This document shows positions 49,511 through 59,600 of a DNA stretch of 64,000 nucleotides, piece after piece. A program made the position numbers and the translations under genes. Origin of the DNA: Lagopus muta (Eukaryota; Chordata; Aves; Galliformes; Phasianidae); the NCBI RefSeq assembly GCF_023343835.1, contig NC_064437.1, positions 49,178,972 through 49,242,971 of the forward strand, in the 5' to 3' direction. Within the stretch, counting starts at the first letter, position 1; each line of letters opens with the position of its first letter. Under the pieces are notes generated by a model, which saw nothing but the letters and a program-made list of their open reading frames with translations, searched no databases and had not been told where the DNA came from.

Positions 49511-50818
49511 CCAGCCGCCTGCACTGCCATGAAATGCTCTCTCCACGGAGCAAAACACATCCCACCCAGCTCTGGTCTATGACGTGACAGGTTAGGGTTT
49601 CTACCAGGTACACTGTCACATTTGCTGTCCCTTTCCCTTGCTTGACAGGATTGTGAGGAAGAAAGGCTGCTCCCTGCCTGCATGGGCACAAGTTAAGATG
49701 GATGAAATCCAGCATTTGTACACAAAGAGACTGCCTGTGTATCTCAGCAAGTTTTCATGGCTGTAAAGCATACTGTATTCTTGTGGTGTCTTTATAGCAT
49801 TAGCAAAGGAGTTAATGTCAGCATAGTCCTTACCCAGCAACCATTTTTGTTCTGCTTTTTTCCTTGCCCTGACTTCTGTAATACACATAGATTCTGCAGG
49901 CGCATTGGGTAGCTGGGGGAGGAAGAGAGTTTTACAGTCAGGAAAGTTCACCAAGGAGTGGATAAAACTTGAAGATTGTAAAATAGTGGTGGAGAATCAA
50001 TTTTCAGTTCAAAATTACTATTATTTTTTTGAAGGAAAAACATGTCATAACAGAGATATCTCAGTGATTTATTTGTGCAGTCAAAAGTGCTTTGATTTTG
50101 GAAAGCAAATTTAGAGTGCATAGTGAAATTCACAGCAATGCCACAATTACCAGCCATCCTCCAGATGAAACATGCTTGTGTGAAGCATTCATTAACTCTG
50201 CTGTAATCACAATCTGATTGGAAGCAGGTCAGGCAAACAAGAAAGGCTAATTTTGGGCAAAGTTATAATTTTCTATGAGTAATTAGGATATGTATTCATG
50301 GGTAAAGCATTTTGGAAATGTTAGCTGCTGTGTAAACATACTCATTACTGTTATTAATGGAATAAGGAAATATTCTGACAGACAGCAGTCAAGATGAACA
50401 TTTTCAAGCCACAGCACTTTCTATAGAGGAATATGAATACTTCAGGATTATCTATAGATCAATACAGAAAAGACAGATGGGGTTTTAGACAGCTGGGTCT
50501 TCAGTCCCCATGTCTTTCCCACAAACTCTTTTGATCCCAGCAGGACCCTCCCCCCATCCAAAGGATGTTCCCTGTGTCCCTGAACATGGCTGTCAGGAGC
50601 CCAGAGCGAAAAACTGGGGGGTGGGAGGCAGGGGCTTCAGTAATGCTCCTTTGTCTTCCATTGCTTCTTTTTGAGGTATTTAACATAAAAGGGGGGCTTG
50701 AACAGCACAAAATTAAAAGTATTCAGCCTCATAACACTTCATTTGCATTTTCAAAAGCTGGTATATGAGTTTGAAACTGTCTTTCAAAAGTACATTTCTA
50801 ACAAAAGACCCCATGGCT
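49511..50818. other. Unique non-coding DNA
   Basis: No supported feature. AT-rich sequence at about 50190-50390 (gagtaattaggat, ctgttattaatgg) is free of simple repeats. Confidence 0.45.
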
Positions 50819-51101
50819 CATAGAATCACAGAATCGCAGAATGGCCTGGGTTGAAAAGGACCACAATGATCATCTAGTTTCAAACCCCTGCTATGTGCAG
50901 GGTCGCCAACCACCAGACCAGGCTGCCCAGAGCCACATCCAGCCTGGCCCTGGCCTCCAGGGATGGGGCATCCACAACCTCCTTGGGCAACCTGTTCCAG
51001 TGCATCATCACCCTCTGTGTGAAAAAAATTCCCCCTAATATCTAACCTAAACCTCCTCTGTCTTAGTTTAAAAACATTCCCCCTTGTTCTATCACTATCC
51101 A
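50819..51101 (-). mobile_element. CR1 LINE, 5'-truncated 3' tail
   Basis: This minus-strand CR1 starts with catagaat, cacagaat and a variant cgcagaat octamer. It continues with ggcctgggttgaaaaggacc, agggtcgccaaccaccagac and caacctccttgggcaacctg, and ends at about 51101. The ORF2 part reads DRTRGNVFKLRQRRFRLDIR on the minus strand and then shifts frame at the following phe-phe block. It is closely related to 7551-7815. The pyrimidine tract starts about 95 bp downstream. Confidence 0.92.
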
Positions 51102-51194
51102 TTTGGTTCCAAATGAAGATGAGATTTCCTCATGATTTGATTCGAAAAAGTTTTGAAGATGGGGAAAGGAGGGGATTTTCCCTCTTCCTCTCTA

Positions 51195-51471
51195 CTTCTC
51201 CCTTTCCCCTTCCCCTTCCCCTTCCCCTTCCCCTTCCCCTTCCCTTTCCCTTTCCCTTTCCCTTTCCCTTTCCCTTTCCCCTTCCCTTTCCCTTTCCCCT
51301 TCCCTTTCCCCTTCCCTTCCCCTTCCCCTTCCCCTTTCCCTTTCCCTTTCCCTTTCCCTTTCCCTTTCCCTTTCCCTTTCCCTTTCCCTTTCCCTTTCCC
51401 TTTCCCTTTCCCTTTCCCTTTCCCTTTCCCTTTCCCTTTCCCTTTCCCTTTCCCTTTCCCTTTCCTCTTCC
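51195..51471 (+). repeat. 277-nt uninterrupted pyrimidine tract, (CCCCTT)n / (CCCTTT)n hexamer array
   Basis: From 51195 to 51471 there is no A or G. The first part is mainly CCCCTT units, the middle is mixed, and from about 51335 to 51465 it is a near-perfect CCCTTT array of about 21 units. The complementary strand is purine-only with regularly spaced GGG and GGGG runs, so it could form G-quadruplexes, and the mirror-symmetric homopyrimidine strand could form triplex (H-)DNA. The apparent Pro-Phe and Glu-Arg open frames across it are artefacts of the repeat. The true length is probably polymorphic and may be misassembled. Confidence 0.95.
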
Positions 51472-53866
51472 ATCTTCCCGCTTCCCTCTTCTCTCTTCCT
51501 AAAACATTTTACCTAAATTACTGAGTATTGATAAAATATGCTGGCCTAAAAATTCCCTCTCTGCTGGAACAAGGAAATCATTGCTGGAGATGGGCTACAT
51601 GCCGCAAGGCAGTGTGAGAAGGGTAGGTACAGCAGTAAGTGATGGCAAATTTACGAGGTCCCGTGTTATAAATTTATGTGGAAGGCAATAAAAGTGGTTT
51701 TCACGGTGAATCTGTATGTCTATACTTCAGCATGTAATAGAGCCACAAAAGCCCTATTTCCTCTGTTAGCACAAGAGCTTACTGAACCACATTGCTGCTA
51801 GAAAGGTGCTGAGATCAAAACCACTTTAGAGGAGCTTTTAATGGCCATATAAAGCAAGCTGGGATAGTGAAACTCCTACTGGTACCTAGAGAAGGAGCGT
51901 CCTAATCTTCCCACTATGGTGACCTGCTTATAGTGTCCAGCTGCTATGAATAAGAAGTCACAAAATATTTGTGTATCTAAATATTCCCAGACCTTCAGAA
52001 AACAGTGTGGCCAGGGGAAGTCTGGTGCAGATGAGGTGTTCTTCATCATTCTGCTTCAGACAATGAAATATGTCTTTTTGAATAACAAGAGCAATGATTT
52101 CTGAGTAGGACAGGTCTTGGTCATATACAGCTACAAGTGTTGATGCCCATCTTTATCACCTTGGTGTTCTTGGTATCTGGGTAGTACAAGGTGGTGTGGG
52201 CGAGATAGAAAGTTCCGTAGAGATACCTATTGACCTCCTTTTGTTTTAGATTCCAGATTTCACATTGGTGGAGTAATTTAGGGTGGCTCAGCTGCCTGAG
52301 CAGGGCTGGTCTGATCTGACCACCAAAAAAAGCCCTCAATGTATTCAAGAGATCCATGGATGAAAGTTTGTTTATGAACAAATTGAAAGTGTGATTGGAT
52401 CTGGATGCTGCACCAGCTTGTTCAGCCTTAGAAAATCTGCATGCCTTTCTGAGCCAGCCAGTGATGTTGAGCAGGTGACTTCAGCTGCAATGCTTTCCCG
52501 CCCTGCATAAAGTCAGAAAGATCCTGCTGCCCCCTAAGTGTCAGGCAGCATCTTAAATTCAGTGGGTGAGAAGTGCCATTTAAGGGCTGCTTTTTGATGG
52601 CAAAGTACATATTCCCCTTACTTAGACTGGGTCCCTGGATCCAAGCTGCTGGAAGACAGCAGGTAAGTACCAGCTTTCTGCCCTGAGTTTCCCTCCTAGA
52701 TTTCCTTTCCTAGGGTGGAGCTGTATTGCTGGTCAGTCAGTGCAGCGTTCTTCCAGCTGCACTGCTGTACTGCGCACCCAGCTCCTACTGACCTGCATGG
52801 TTAACTGCTGCTGCTGCTGCTGCAGCAAAGGCAGGCTGCCAGCTGCTGGAGAGCCCCCTTCCCCTGCCCCCTCCCCTTGGCCATGGTTGCACTCATTGCA
52901 AGAAGCCACATTTATTCTGTTAAAAGCATGTTCCTGGATGGAGGAAAGGTCTTGTGCACTCAGCCTCGGACAGCCTGACCCACCTGGCTGTGGTTTGAGC
53001 AGCCCTGCACTTGGGAGGGCCAGGATCTGGAAGTGGCTGCAGTGGTGAGTGGAGAGACATGGGGCAGAGTGGGGTTGGGGCTGACAGGACAGAGCTGACA
53101 TCCCAGCTTCTTGGGCTGTGCAGGACCCAGTGCTTACTGGAACAAGGTTTGGCATCCCAAAGCCACAAGGAGAGTCTGTAACAAGACTCAGTGGAAAGCA
53201 CCTGGCTATGCTTAAAAAGAAAAAAAAAAAAAAGATCTTTCAATCACTGCTCTCCTTCTAACAAGAAATTAAGAAAACTCCCATTTAAAAGCGAGCAAAA
53301 TATCAGGTGCAAGCACATCCAGGCTTGGGTGGGCTGCAGAAAGGGAAAAAAGGGATCACGTGCCATGAGACACTGGGGCAGGGAGTAGTTGCTCTACTTC
53401 CCTGCAGCTTCTCATAGTGAGGTGGGAAGATTTGCCAGCTTCTGAAGCCAAAATATTTTGATAGTAAAATGTCTCATGTTCTCACACAATTTTGACAACA
53501 TCTGGTTTCTGGCAGCAGTGTTTCAGGGCATGTTACAAGAGGCAGACTCTTTCTTCCCAGGGAAAGTCTTTATCAAGGAAACGCCTCTCCAACAAACTTC
53601 CTTTGCAGGGACACATCCTAAGGAGGAGGTTTGATTTTCCCCTTGTTTGTGACATGAGATTTAGGAGGAGGAGGAGAATTTTCCATCTGCTGGCATTTCA
53701 GTATTCCTTCACCTAGACAAATCCCACTGGTCCATTTTCAAAAGCACCCTCTGATTCACATACCTGGGAGGGAATCTCCAGGTTGAAGGCACATGTTCAA
53801 GTACCTCACAAGGCAGTGGTGACCACTCAACAGTTTAGCCAGGTAGATTTTCAGCCCCAGTTTCTA
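51472..53866. other. Unique non-coding DNA
   Basis: No exon or transposon recognised. A (CTG)6 run lies at 52805-52822 and an A-run at about 53219-53234. The GC-richer part at 52.75-53.1 kb holds overlapping short frames on both strands only. Confidence 0.45.
52805..52822 (+). repeat. (CTG)6 microsatellite
   Basis: Six perfect CTG units followed by CAG. No coding context could be supported. Confidence 0.95.
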
Positions 53867-53945
53867 TTCATAGAATATCCCAAGTTGGAAGGACCCATGA
53901 GGATCATCAAGTCCAACTCCTGGTTCCATGAGGGCACACTGGTAG
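53867..53945 (-). mobile_element. Short CR1 LINE 3' end
   Basis: The sequence attcatagaat, then cccaagttggaaggaccc and gatcatcaagtccaactcc, is the typical 3' end of a minus-strand CR1. Similarity fades after about 53945. It comes from a different CR1 subfamily than the copies at 7.5 and 50.8 kb. There is no coding content. Confidence 0.85.
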
Positions 53946-54699
53946 GTTAAGGACCCGGAACGAGGCTGGCATTCAGTATTCAGATCACTGCCCAGATTTC
54001 TGATCCACTTCTCCTTCTTCATAACTTCACACATCCTGTTATAGAAATGATCGGACTAGTTCACTAAACAAATTCCCTCCAAAGAAACAGCTAACATTGG
54101 GTGAGAATACTAGGATGTGACACTTGTACCATAAACATGTTATGGGCAAAATTCCTGAGAAATTCTCAGCATTTCTCCAAGAGTTCTCAACGTTTTCTCC
54201 AGTTCTCGAAGAGTTCTCCAGTCTTCTCCAATGGACAGCAATGTCTGAGTGAGATAAAAACACCCACTCGTGTTTCTGGTGTAAGCTCATTGACTCAAGC
54301 AGCTCCTGCAGCTGCTACCTCCTGGTGAGGGGACATCTCTCCGGGTCACCTAGTGGATGTCACCCATGTTAATCCTAATGCTGGCACCTCACACACTCCT
54401 GCAAACTGCATGTTGGGTCCAAGGCCAAGATGTGAACCTCAGAGCACTTCAACAGAGACTTTCTACACATGCCTTGAATGAAAACCAGTGCATCCTGTAC
54501 CCAGTAGTTTTATTTGTCATATTTAGTGGGCATGTAACAGTCCAAGAAAACTCGTGCTATTAGCTAGGAACAAGGTTACTGCTGCAGTTCTTTATAAACT
54601 CCTTTTGGCAGTGTTACAAAAAGCAGAGGAGTTACTGAGGCACATTCCCCGCAGCTGCTGTAATCTTTACAGACTGATTTCTTATTTCACCAAGGGAAT
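53946..54699. other. Unique DNA with a small degenerate TTCTC repeat
   Basis: Between 54155 and 54230 there are repeats of gagttctc and tctcc, starting with the inverted repeat ctgagaa-a-ttctcag. No gene is seen. Confidence 0.4.
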
Positions 54700-54905
54700 A
54701 ACTACAGTGATATTCACAATAATAACAATGATGACGGTGACGACACAGTTATTGCATTTTCATCAGAGGATCTCTAAGCACTTTATAAACTATGGTTAAG
54801 CTTCAGAATACATAATCCTGCAGGACACATAAGTAATATTCTTTATTTTGAACGGTCCCATTAGGCTAAAGCAAAGATTAAGAACAAGTCCAAACTTACA
54901 GACTA
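54700..54905 (+). repeat. MIR-type SINE relic, nearly full core
   Basis: Blocks appear in the MIR order: an aataataacaatgatgac lead; ttgcattttcatcagaggat; ctctaagcactttataaac; gcaggacacataagtaat; and finally agattaagaacaagtccaaa followed by cttacagac, matching agattaagtgacttgcccaa and cacacag. This is the longest SINE relic in the window. The overall match is diverged but collinear. Confidence 0.55.
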
Positions 54906-55195
54906 CCTTAACTTTAAACTTTCTCCTAATTATTATGTTAAAAACTGAAATATCATTCCCCGATGCTTTTCCCCATTAAAATTTCCATCTTGAAATATTT
55001 TGAAAAAAATCTCAGAAAGCAGGAAAATATGCACAAAGATCTATCAGCCCTTCTTTTGTAGGTTCCAACAAATCCACACCAGGTGTGAAAAACTGGAAAT
55101 TTCTTATTTTTGAAACAGTGATGTGTTAAATAAAATACAGAGCCTAAACCCACTTGTGAGCAGCTCTTTCATTATCCAGAAAACACCTTTATTGG
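54906..55195. other. Unique AT-rich DNA
   Basis: No feature recognised between the SINE relic and the AT-rich tract. Confidence 0.4.
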
Positions 55196-55311
55196 CAAAA
55201 AAAATATATATATATAAATAATAAAAAATTATTAATAATATATATATATATATATACATAATAAATAATTAATAATAAAAAATTATATATATTATTATAT
55301 ATATATATATT
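55196..55311. repeat. AT-only low-complexity tract with inverted repeats
   Basis: This is an almost pure A/T tract of about 116 bp with a single C. It is made of TA, TAA and TAAA units, and the block taataaaaaatta occurs twice. Several self-complementary segments could extrude as cruciforms. It precedes a CR1 tail joined to a mariner end. Confidence 0.9.
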
Positions 55312-55340
55312 TCCAGAAGTATGGAGATTATTCCTGATCC

Positions 55341-55472
55341 AAGATGGATCAGGATGAGAATTTGAGCAATCTGGTCTAGTAGAACACATCCCTGCCTATA
55401 ACAGGAGGTTGGAACTAAATTGTCTTAAAGGTCCTGTCCAATCCAAACCATTCTATGATTCCATGATCTATG
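55341..55472 (+). mobile_element. CR1 LINE 3' tail, plus strand
   Basis: The only CR1 on the + strand in this window. Blocks are gagcaatctggtctagt, catccctgcctataacagg, aggttggaactaaattgtct and aaggtcctgtccaatcc, followed by the terminal octamers attctatg and attccatg. It carries the 3' untranslated region only. Its 3' end meets the mariner remnant at 55480 within a few bases, so it probably inserted into that mariner. Confidence 0.88.
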
Positions 55473-55479
55473 CTATTTG

Positions 55480-55620
55480 GCTAGTGGTGGTGACTACGTT
55501 GAAAAATAGTGTTTTGTAGCTGAGATTATGCTCTATCAAACAGTGTTATTGTGCACTTTGTATCTGTTGTAGTTTCCATGGAAATAATTAGGAGGCATTA
55601 GTTTTGAAGCAACCTGCATA
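55480..55620 (+). mobile_element. Mariner (Galluhop-like) 3' end, truncated
   Basis: This piece aligns with the right part of the mariner at 12752-13832. It carries gtggtggtgactacgttgaa, encoding the transposase C terminus GGDYVEK followed by a stop. Then come agtgttttgtagctgag and tctgttgtagtttccatgg, and finally the right inverted repeat (aattaggaggcattag, ending near 55620). The left half is not found upstream, so the element lost it by deletion when, or after, the CR1 entered. Confidence 0.82.
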
Positions 55621-55927
55621 CATATGCTGTTGGGTAGTTCACTAACCAAAGGCACATGCTATTCAAATTGCATATTCATGAGTGAGTCTTGAATTACAAG
55701 AGGAAGTACTGGTGGAGTCTGAAATGCTAGTTTTCTTTGTTGGATTGAGAATTTTGTACTTTATGAAATAAAATAGAAAAAAATAAATTCTTAAGAATTA
55801 AAAAAAAGTGTTTGCAAGAGAGAGACAACATCCCTCCCAACATTTCTTATAAAAGTAGCAAGTGCTAGAAAACCACAGACAATAAGTTAGTCTGGCCAAT
55901 TGAAAATAATAGTTACATATTTCCCTT
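55621..55927. other. Unique AT-rich DNA
   Basis: No feature recognised between the mariner end and the next SINE relic. Confidence 0.4.
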
Positions 55928-56024
55928 TAAATGAGTTGTGCAAGGTCACCCTGCAAATCAACGGCAGATTCTATAATTTAGCCCAAGAGTCCTGAAACCC
56001 AATATCCTGCTCTCACCACTAAAA
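55928..56024 (+). repeat. MIR-type SINE relic, 3' half
   Basis: The sequence gagttgtgcaaggtcaccct, then acggcagatt, then gcccaagagtcctgaaaccc and ctgctctcaccact, matches the order of MIR-type 3' sequence as seen in amniotes (gacttgcccaaggtcac, ggcagag, caggagtcctgactccca, ctgctctaaccact). It is the clearest SINE relic in the window. Confidence 0.6.
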
Positions 56025-56598
56025 ACTGACGCATGACTGGCTTCCAATCTGGGAGTGATACATTATGTAAGGAGAAAAACTATAGATGTTTCTATTTTTT
56101 TTCCGCTGTGTGCTTCAGACATATATAGAATTTCTGCTTTCTTTGGTCTAGGACAGTAAGTACTTGGACATTTTCCGTAGAAAAGTGTTCAAAAGTTGTC
56201 AGAAGCTGCTGGGAAAGTTAGCTGAAAATAGCACCTAAGGCTGCTCTGAGAGTAACTAATGTTGTACTTCTTTTCATTGTTTGAAGAGTAATTCCAATGG
56301 CCAAGATAATAACAGCCACGTACTAATAATAACTGGAAAATAATTTGCTTTTTCAATGAGCAAATTGCTCAAATATGTATTTTTTTTTCAATCTGATGGC
56401 AATATCTTGATATTCAAATAGATGTATATTTATTTCTGTTTTTCCAAAGGCAAACATTTTTATATTTTGAATGTTTTTTCCCCTTTCTCATCAACAGTTG
56501 TAACAGAATGAATAAGATTTAGGGGCTCTAATTTCATTTTCCCCCTTTTATCTGTTCTGTATGCTTCAACATAGGAATATATCCAATGTCAAAGTTCT
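56025..56598. other. Unique AT-rich DNA
   Basis: No gene or transposon recognised. Confidence 0.4.
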
Positions 56599-56632
56599 AA
56601 AAATAAATAAATAAATAAATAAATAAAACTCT
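56599..56632 (+). repeat. (AAAT)n microsatellite
   Basis: A run of about seven to eight AAAT units, like the one at 30849-30883. Confidence 0.9.
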
Positions 56633-59600
56633 GTTTCCTTTTTGATGTTCTAAACCAAAACCTGAATTTGAAAAGTACTAACTTCTGGATTTCCCATTGG
56701 AATTTTAAAAGCAAAATTCTGCATGAAGAATTCACACAGTGTGCAGAATGAGAGAATAATTCATCTATTCCTTTGACACCCCTTGAAGTAGCAGTGGGGT
56801 GGAAAAGTCCAGAGCCCATAGGGTAAGGTTAGGATGAACCCCGAGCAGTTCCAGGTGTGCAGACGTACAGCACTGCATCCTATTCAGACCATTCCTCCCA
56901 CTTCCATGGGAGACCACTGATGCTGGTCAGAGGCATGGTGCTGAATTCGCTAAATCCTCCATCAGCTTCAAACCTGGAGCACGGGCTTATCCTTCACTGC
57001 CTCCTCTGGATCCGTGCTGCAAGGTCATCATCAATTTTCCTGCCATCTCTGCTTCTGTGGCAGCCTCCCACAGCAGGTGTTCCACCAGTCTGCCCGTTCA
57101 GAACACACCAGCTCATTTGTCAGCCCTGACCTCAAGCAGCAAAAGCTTTTTCCTGCCCTTCAGAGAACACATGTGCAAAGAACTGTAATTAGAACGAATT
57201 TTACTGCCAGGCAAGAAAGGGCCCCAGTCAATTTTTCTAACACAGGGTACCCATAGCTCAGAACAGTAACAAGGTTTTGAGAACACTCCTGTAGGCTGGT
57301 GCATGTCTGTGGATCCCCTAGGATGACCTAAACCTAGCGCCCAGGAGGTACCAATGAGATAGAACTATGTTGTCCCTGTCTTACAATTGAAGAGATCCCT
57401 CAGTCATCCTTAACAACTTCTATGCCATTTTCTCATGACCTTCAGAGAGTCTCAGGGGAAGGAGCTTGGGGCCACCTGAGACCCTCCTGTGTAGTTAGCC
57501 ACCAGGGCCAGATAGAGACATCCCAAAGGGGGTAGGTAGCAGTGTGTCAGAGGCACTGACAAATCAACACTGCGTGCTCCCAAAGGATCAGAACTTCTCC
57601 CAAGAGCCCTGGAGTACCCCAGGTTCTGCCAGAGCTGGCAGTGAGAGCAGAATCCAGATGCACACAAAAATGGCATAACATATTTAAGGGCAATCTGGGA
57701 AGGACGAGTCAGCCTGTGCCTCAAGGGAAAGGAGAATGTCTTCTCAGCCTCCCTACATAGTGTAAGAAAGGCACCATGATGTTCCTCATTGAAAAGATGC
57801 AAACAAAAACTGTGGCTAACCACTCTCCTCCAAAGATTGTTTTCTGCGTTTACTTGACTTGAGACAGCTTGTGCTGGTAGGATTATAAGGCAGCAAACAT
57901 GTGGGCCCCTTTAAGATATATGGGTGTGAGATGTCTGGTAACCAAGAACATCAAACCCCCAGCAGCATCCTAAACTCTCAGCTGTGCGAAAGGGGCGCAG
58001 ATATGTCATGATCACATTGAGCAGACATCAGCCAGTGTTAGATCTTCATATAACCTGAGGAAATTTCCCACTGCTTGTTCTGCATGAACCAGTGTCTCCG
58101 ATTTCCTCTCACCAAGCTCACTCCCACCATCTTGATTGTGTGGGGGTCAACTGGGTCACCAACGAGCCAGAGAAAGACATCTTGGGACATTTAATTACAG
58201 ATCTCCTTCACTGCTCACTAGCGGCAGATATATCGTAGGACTAAAGCAATCCGTGGCTGACCTGCTGAATACTGCATCTTTTTTTCTGCCTTCTGTCTAT
58301 GAATAAATATGCTTTGAAGAAGTATAGACTGCTCCTTTTACCTTACAACACAAATTACAGAAGCAATAGCATCAATTATTATTTGCTCCTTTAAGCACTT
58401 TCAGGGAAGAACAGCCACTTCAGTGCAGTGCTACTTTCTGCAGAGCACAAAGAAGTATGATAAAGCCATTTGAGTCTTCATATAATAGGAAGTAGTGCAG
58501 AGTAGCCAGATTTTGGGCACAGGGCTTTGTGCATATATTTTGTTGGTTTCCAGAAGAGGAATCTGGGAAGTACAGTAGAATTTCAGCCTCTTATCTAAGT
58601 CTTGGCTATACACACATTTGCTGTAGTAGGTACAATGATGAGGACCATTCTCAGTCTGCCTCTAGGACTTTAAACAAAATTTTGTTATCACGGTCCCATA
58701 AAAATCAACCCCAAATCTTTCCTTTGGATAACTTGGGAAAAATTACTACTGCCCAAGAGGTAAAAAAAGGAAGCAGTGAGAAAAAAGTTTGAGATAAAGA
58801 TACACCCATACCATGACACTTGCTCCTCTTCATATCAACCCTTCATATCCACCCTTGCACAAGAAGGAACTGCAGCCAGATAAAATTACACCAGCACAGA
58901 CAGATCAGATGAGCCTTACCTCAGTTTACACACCATTTCTCATAGCCGAGAGTAGACATGCACCATTTTTACACCTAAATATTTTACTGAAAAAATACCT
59001 GATAAAAAGATGAATGGGTTTTGTAGTTAACACCTTCAAAATGAGGTATTTTGTGCTGCTGGTTCAACAAACATCAATTTTCACCAATCACTCAGGCTCA
59101 ATGCTTACAGTATGATATGGTATTAACTTATCTGGCACGCATTCTTCTTTTCATTTTGATGAGACTTATGCTTATGAAAGAAGCAAAATATTTCTTTGGT
59201 CAGACCTTTTTCTAGCAGGGTGGCATGTGAAGACTGCACTGAAGGGTGACCGCTGCTGTTTATTTAATAACAGAAACTAACCCCCAACCACAGATTTAGA
59301 TACATTACATCCCTTTGATTTAACAGATATTGCTTCTGAGGGGAAAAAAAAAATAGAGTTTCCCCCAGTTTTACTTCTACTACTACACTTCCACTACTTA
59401 CTTCTACTACACTATACTCTTCCACAATTTCTTTGAGAGAGCAGATTTCTCTCACTCTTTGGGATGCAGAGGAGCTATGCTAAGCACCATCATTTGCTGA
59501 TGAGCTAGAGCCCAGTTACAGTGGGGTAAGGCTACTTTATAGCCTGAAGAGCTCTTGCAGAGAGCTCTCTACCATAGAGGCAAATACTTTTCAACTGAGG

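Noticed and set aside
51195..51471. Interstitial telomere repeat
   Set aside because: The units are CCCTTT and CCCCTT, not the vertebrate telomere C-strand unit CCCTAA, and no TAA-containing units occur in the array.
51113..51524. Open frames with long Pro-Phe (plus) and Glu-Arg (minus) repeats
   Set aside because: They are a by-product of the CCCTTT/CCCCTT hexamer array. A repeat unit of six bases without stop codons stays open in several frames; no other coding sign is present.
52733..53155. Overlapping frames with a run of Cys (plus) or Gln (minus) codons
   Set aside because: The run comes from the (CTG)6 microsatellite; nothing else in the frame looks like protein.
54700..56024. A single ancient MIR split into two halves by the later AT tract, CR1 and mariner
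   Set aside because: The first relic already includes the agattaag...cttacag part that the second relic also carries, so they overlap in consensus position and are better read as two copies.
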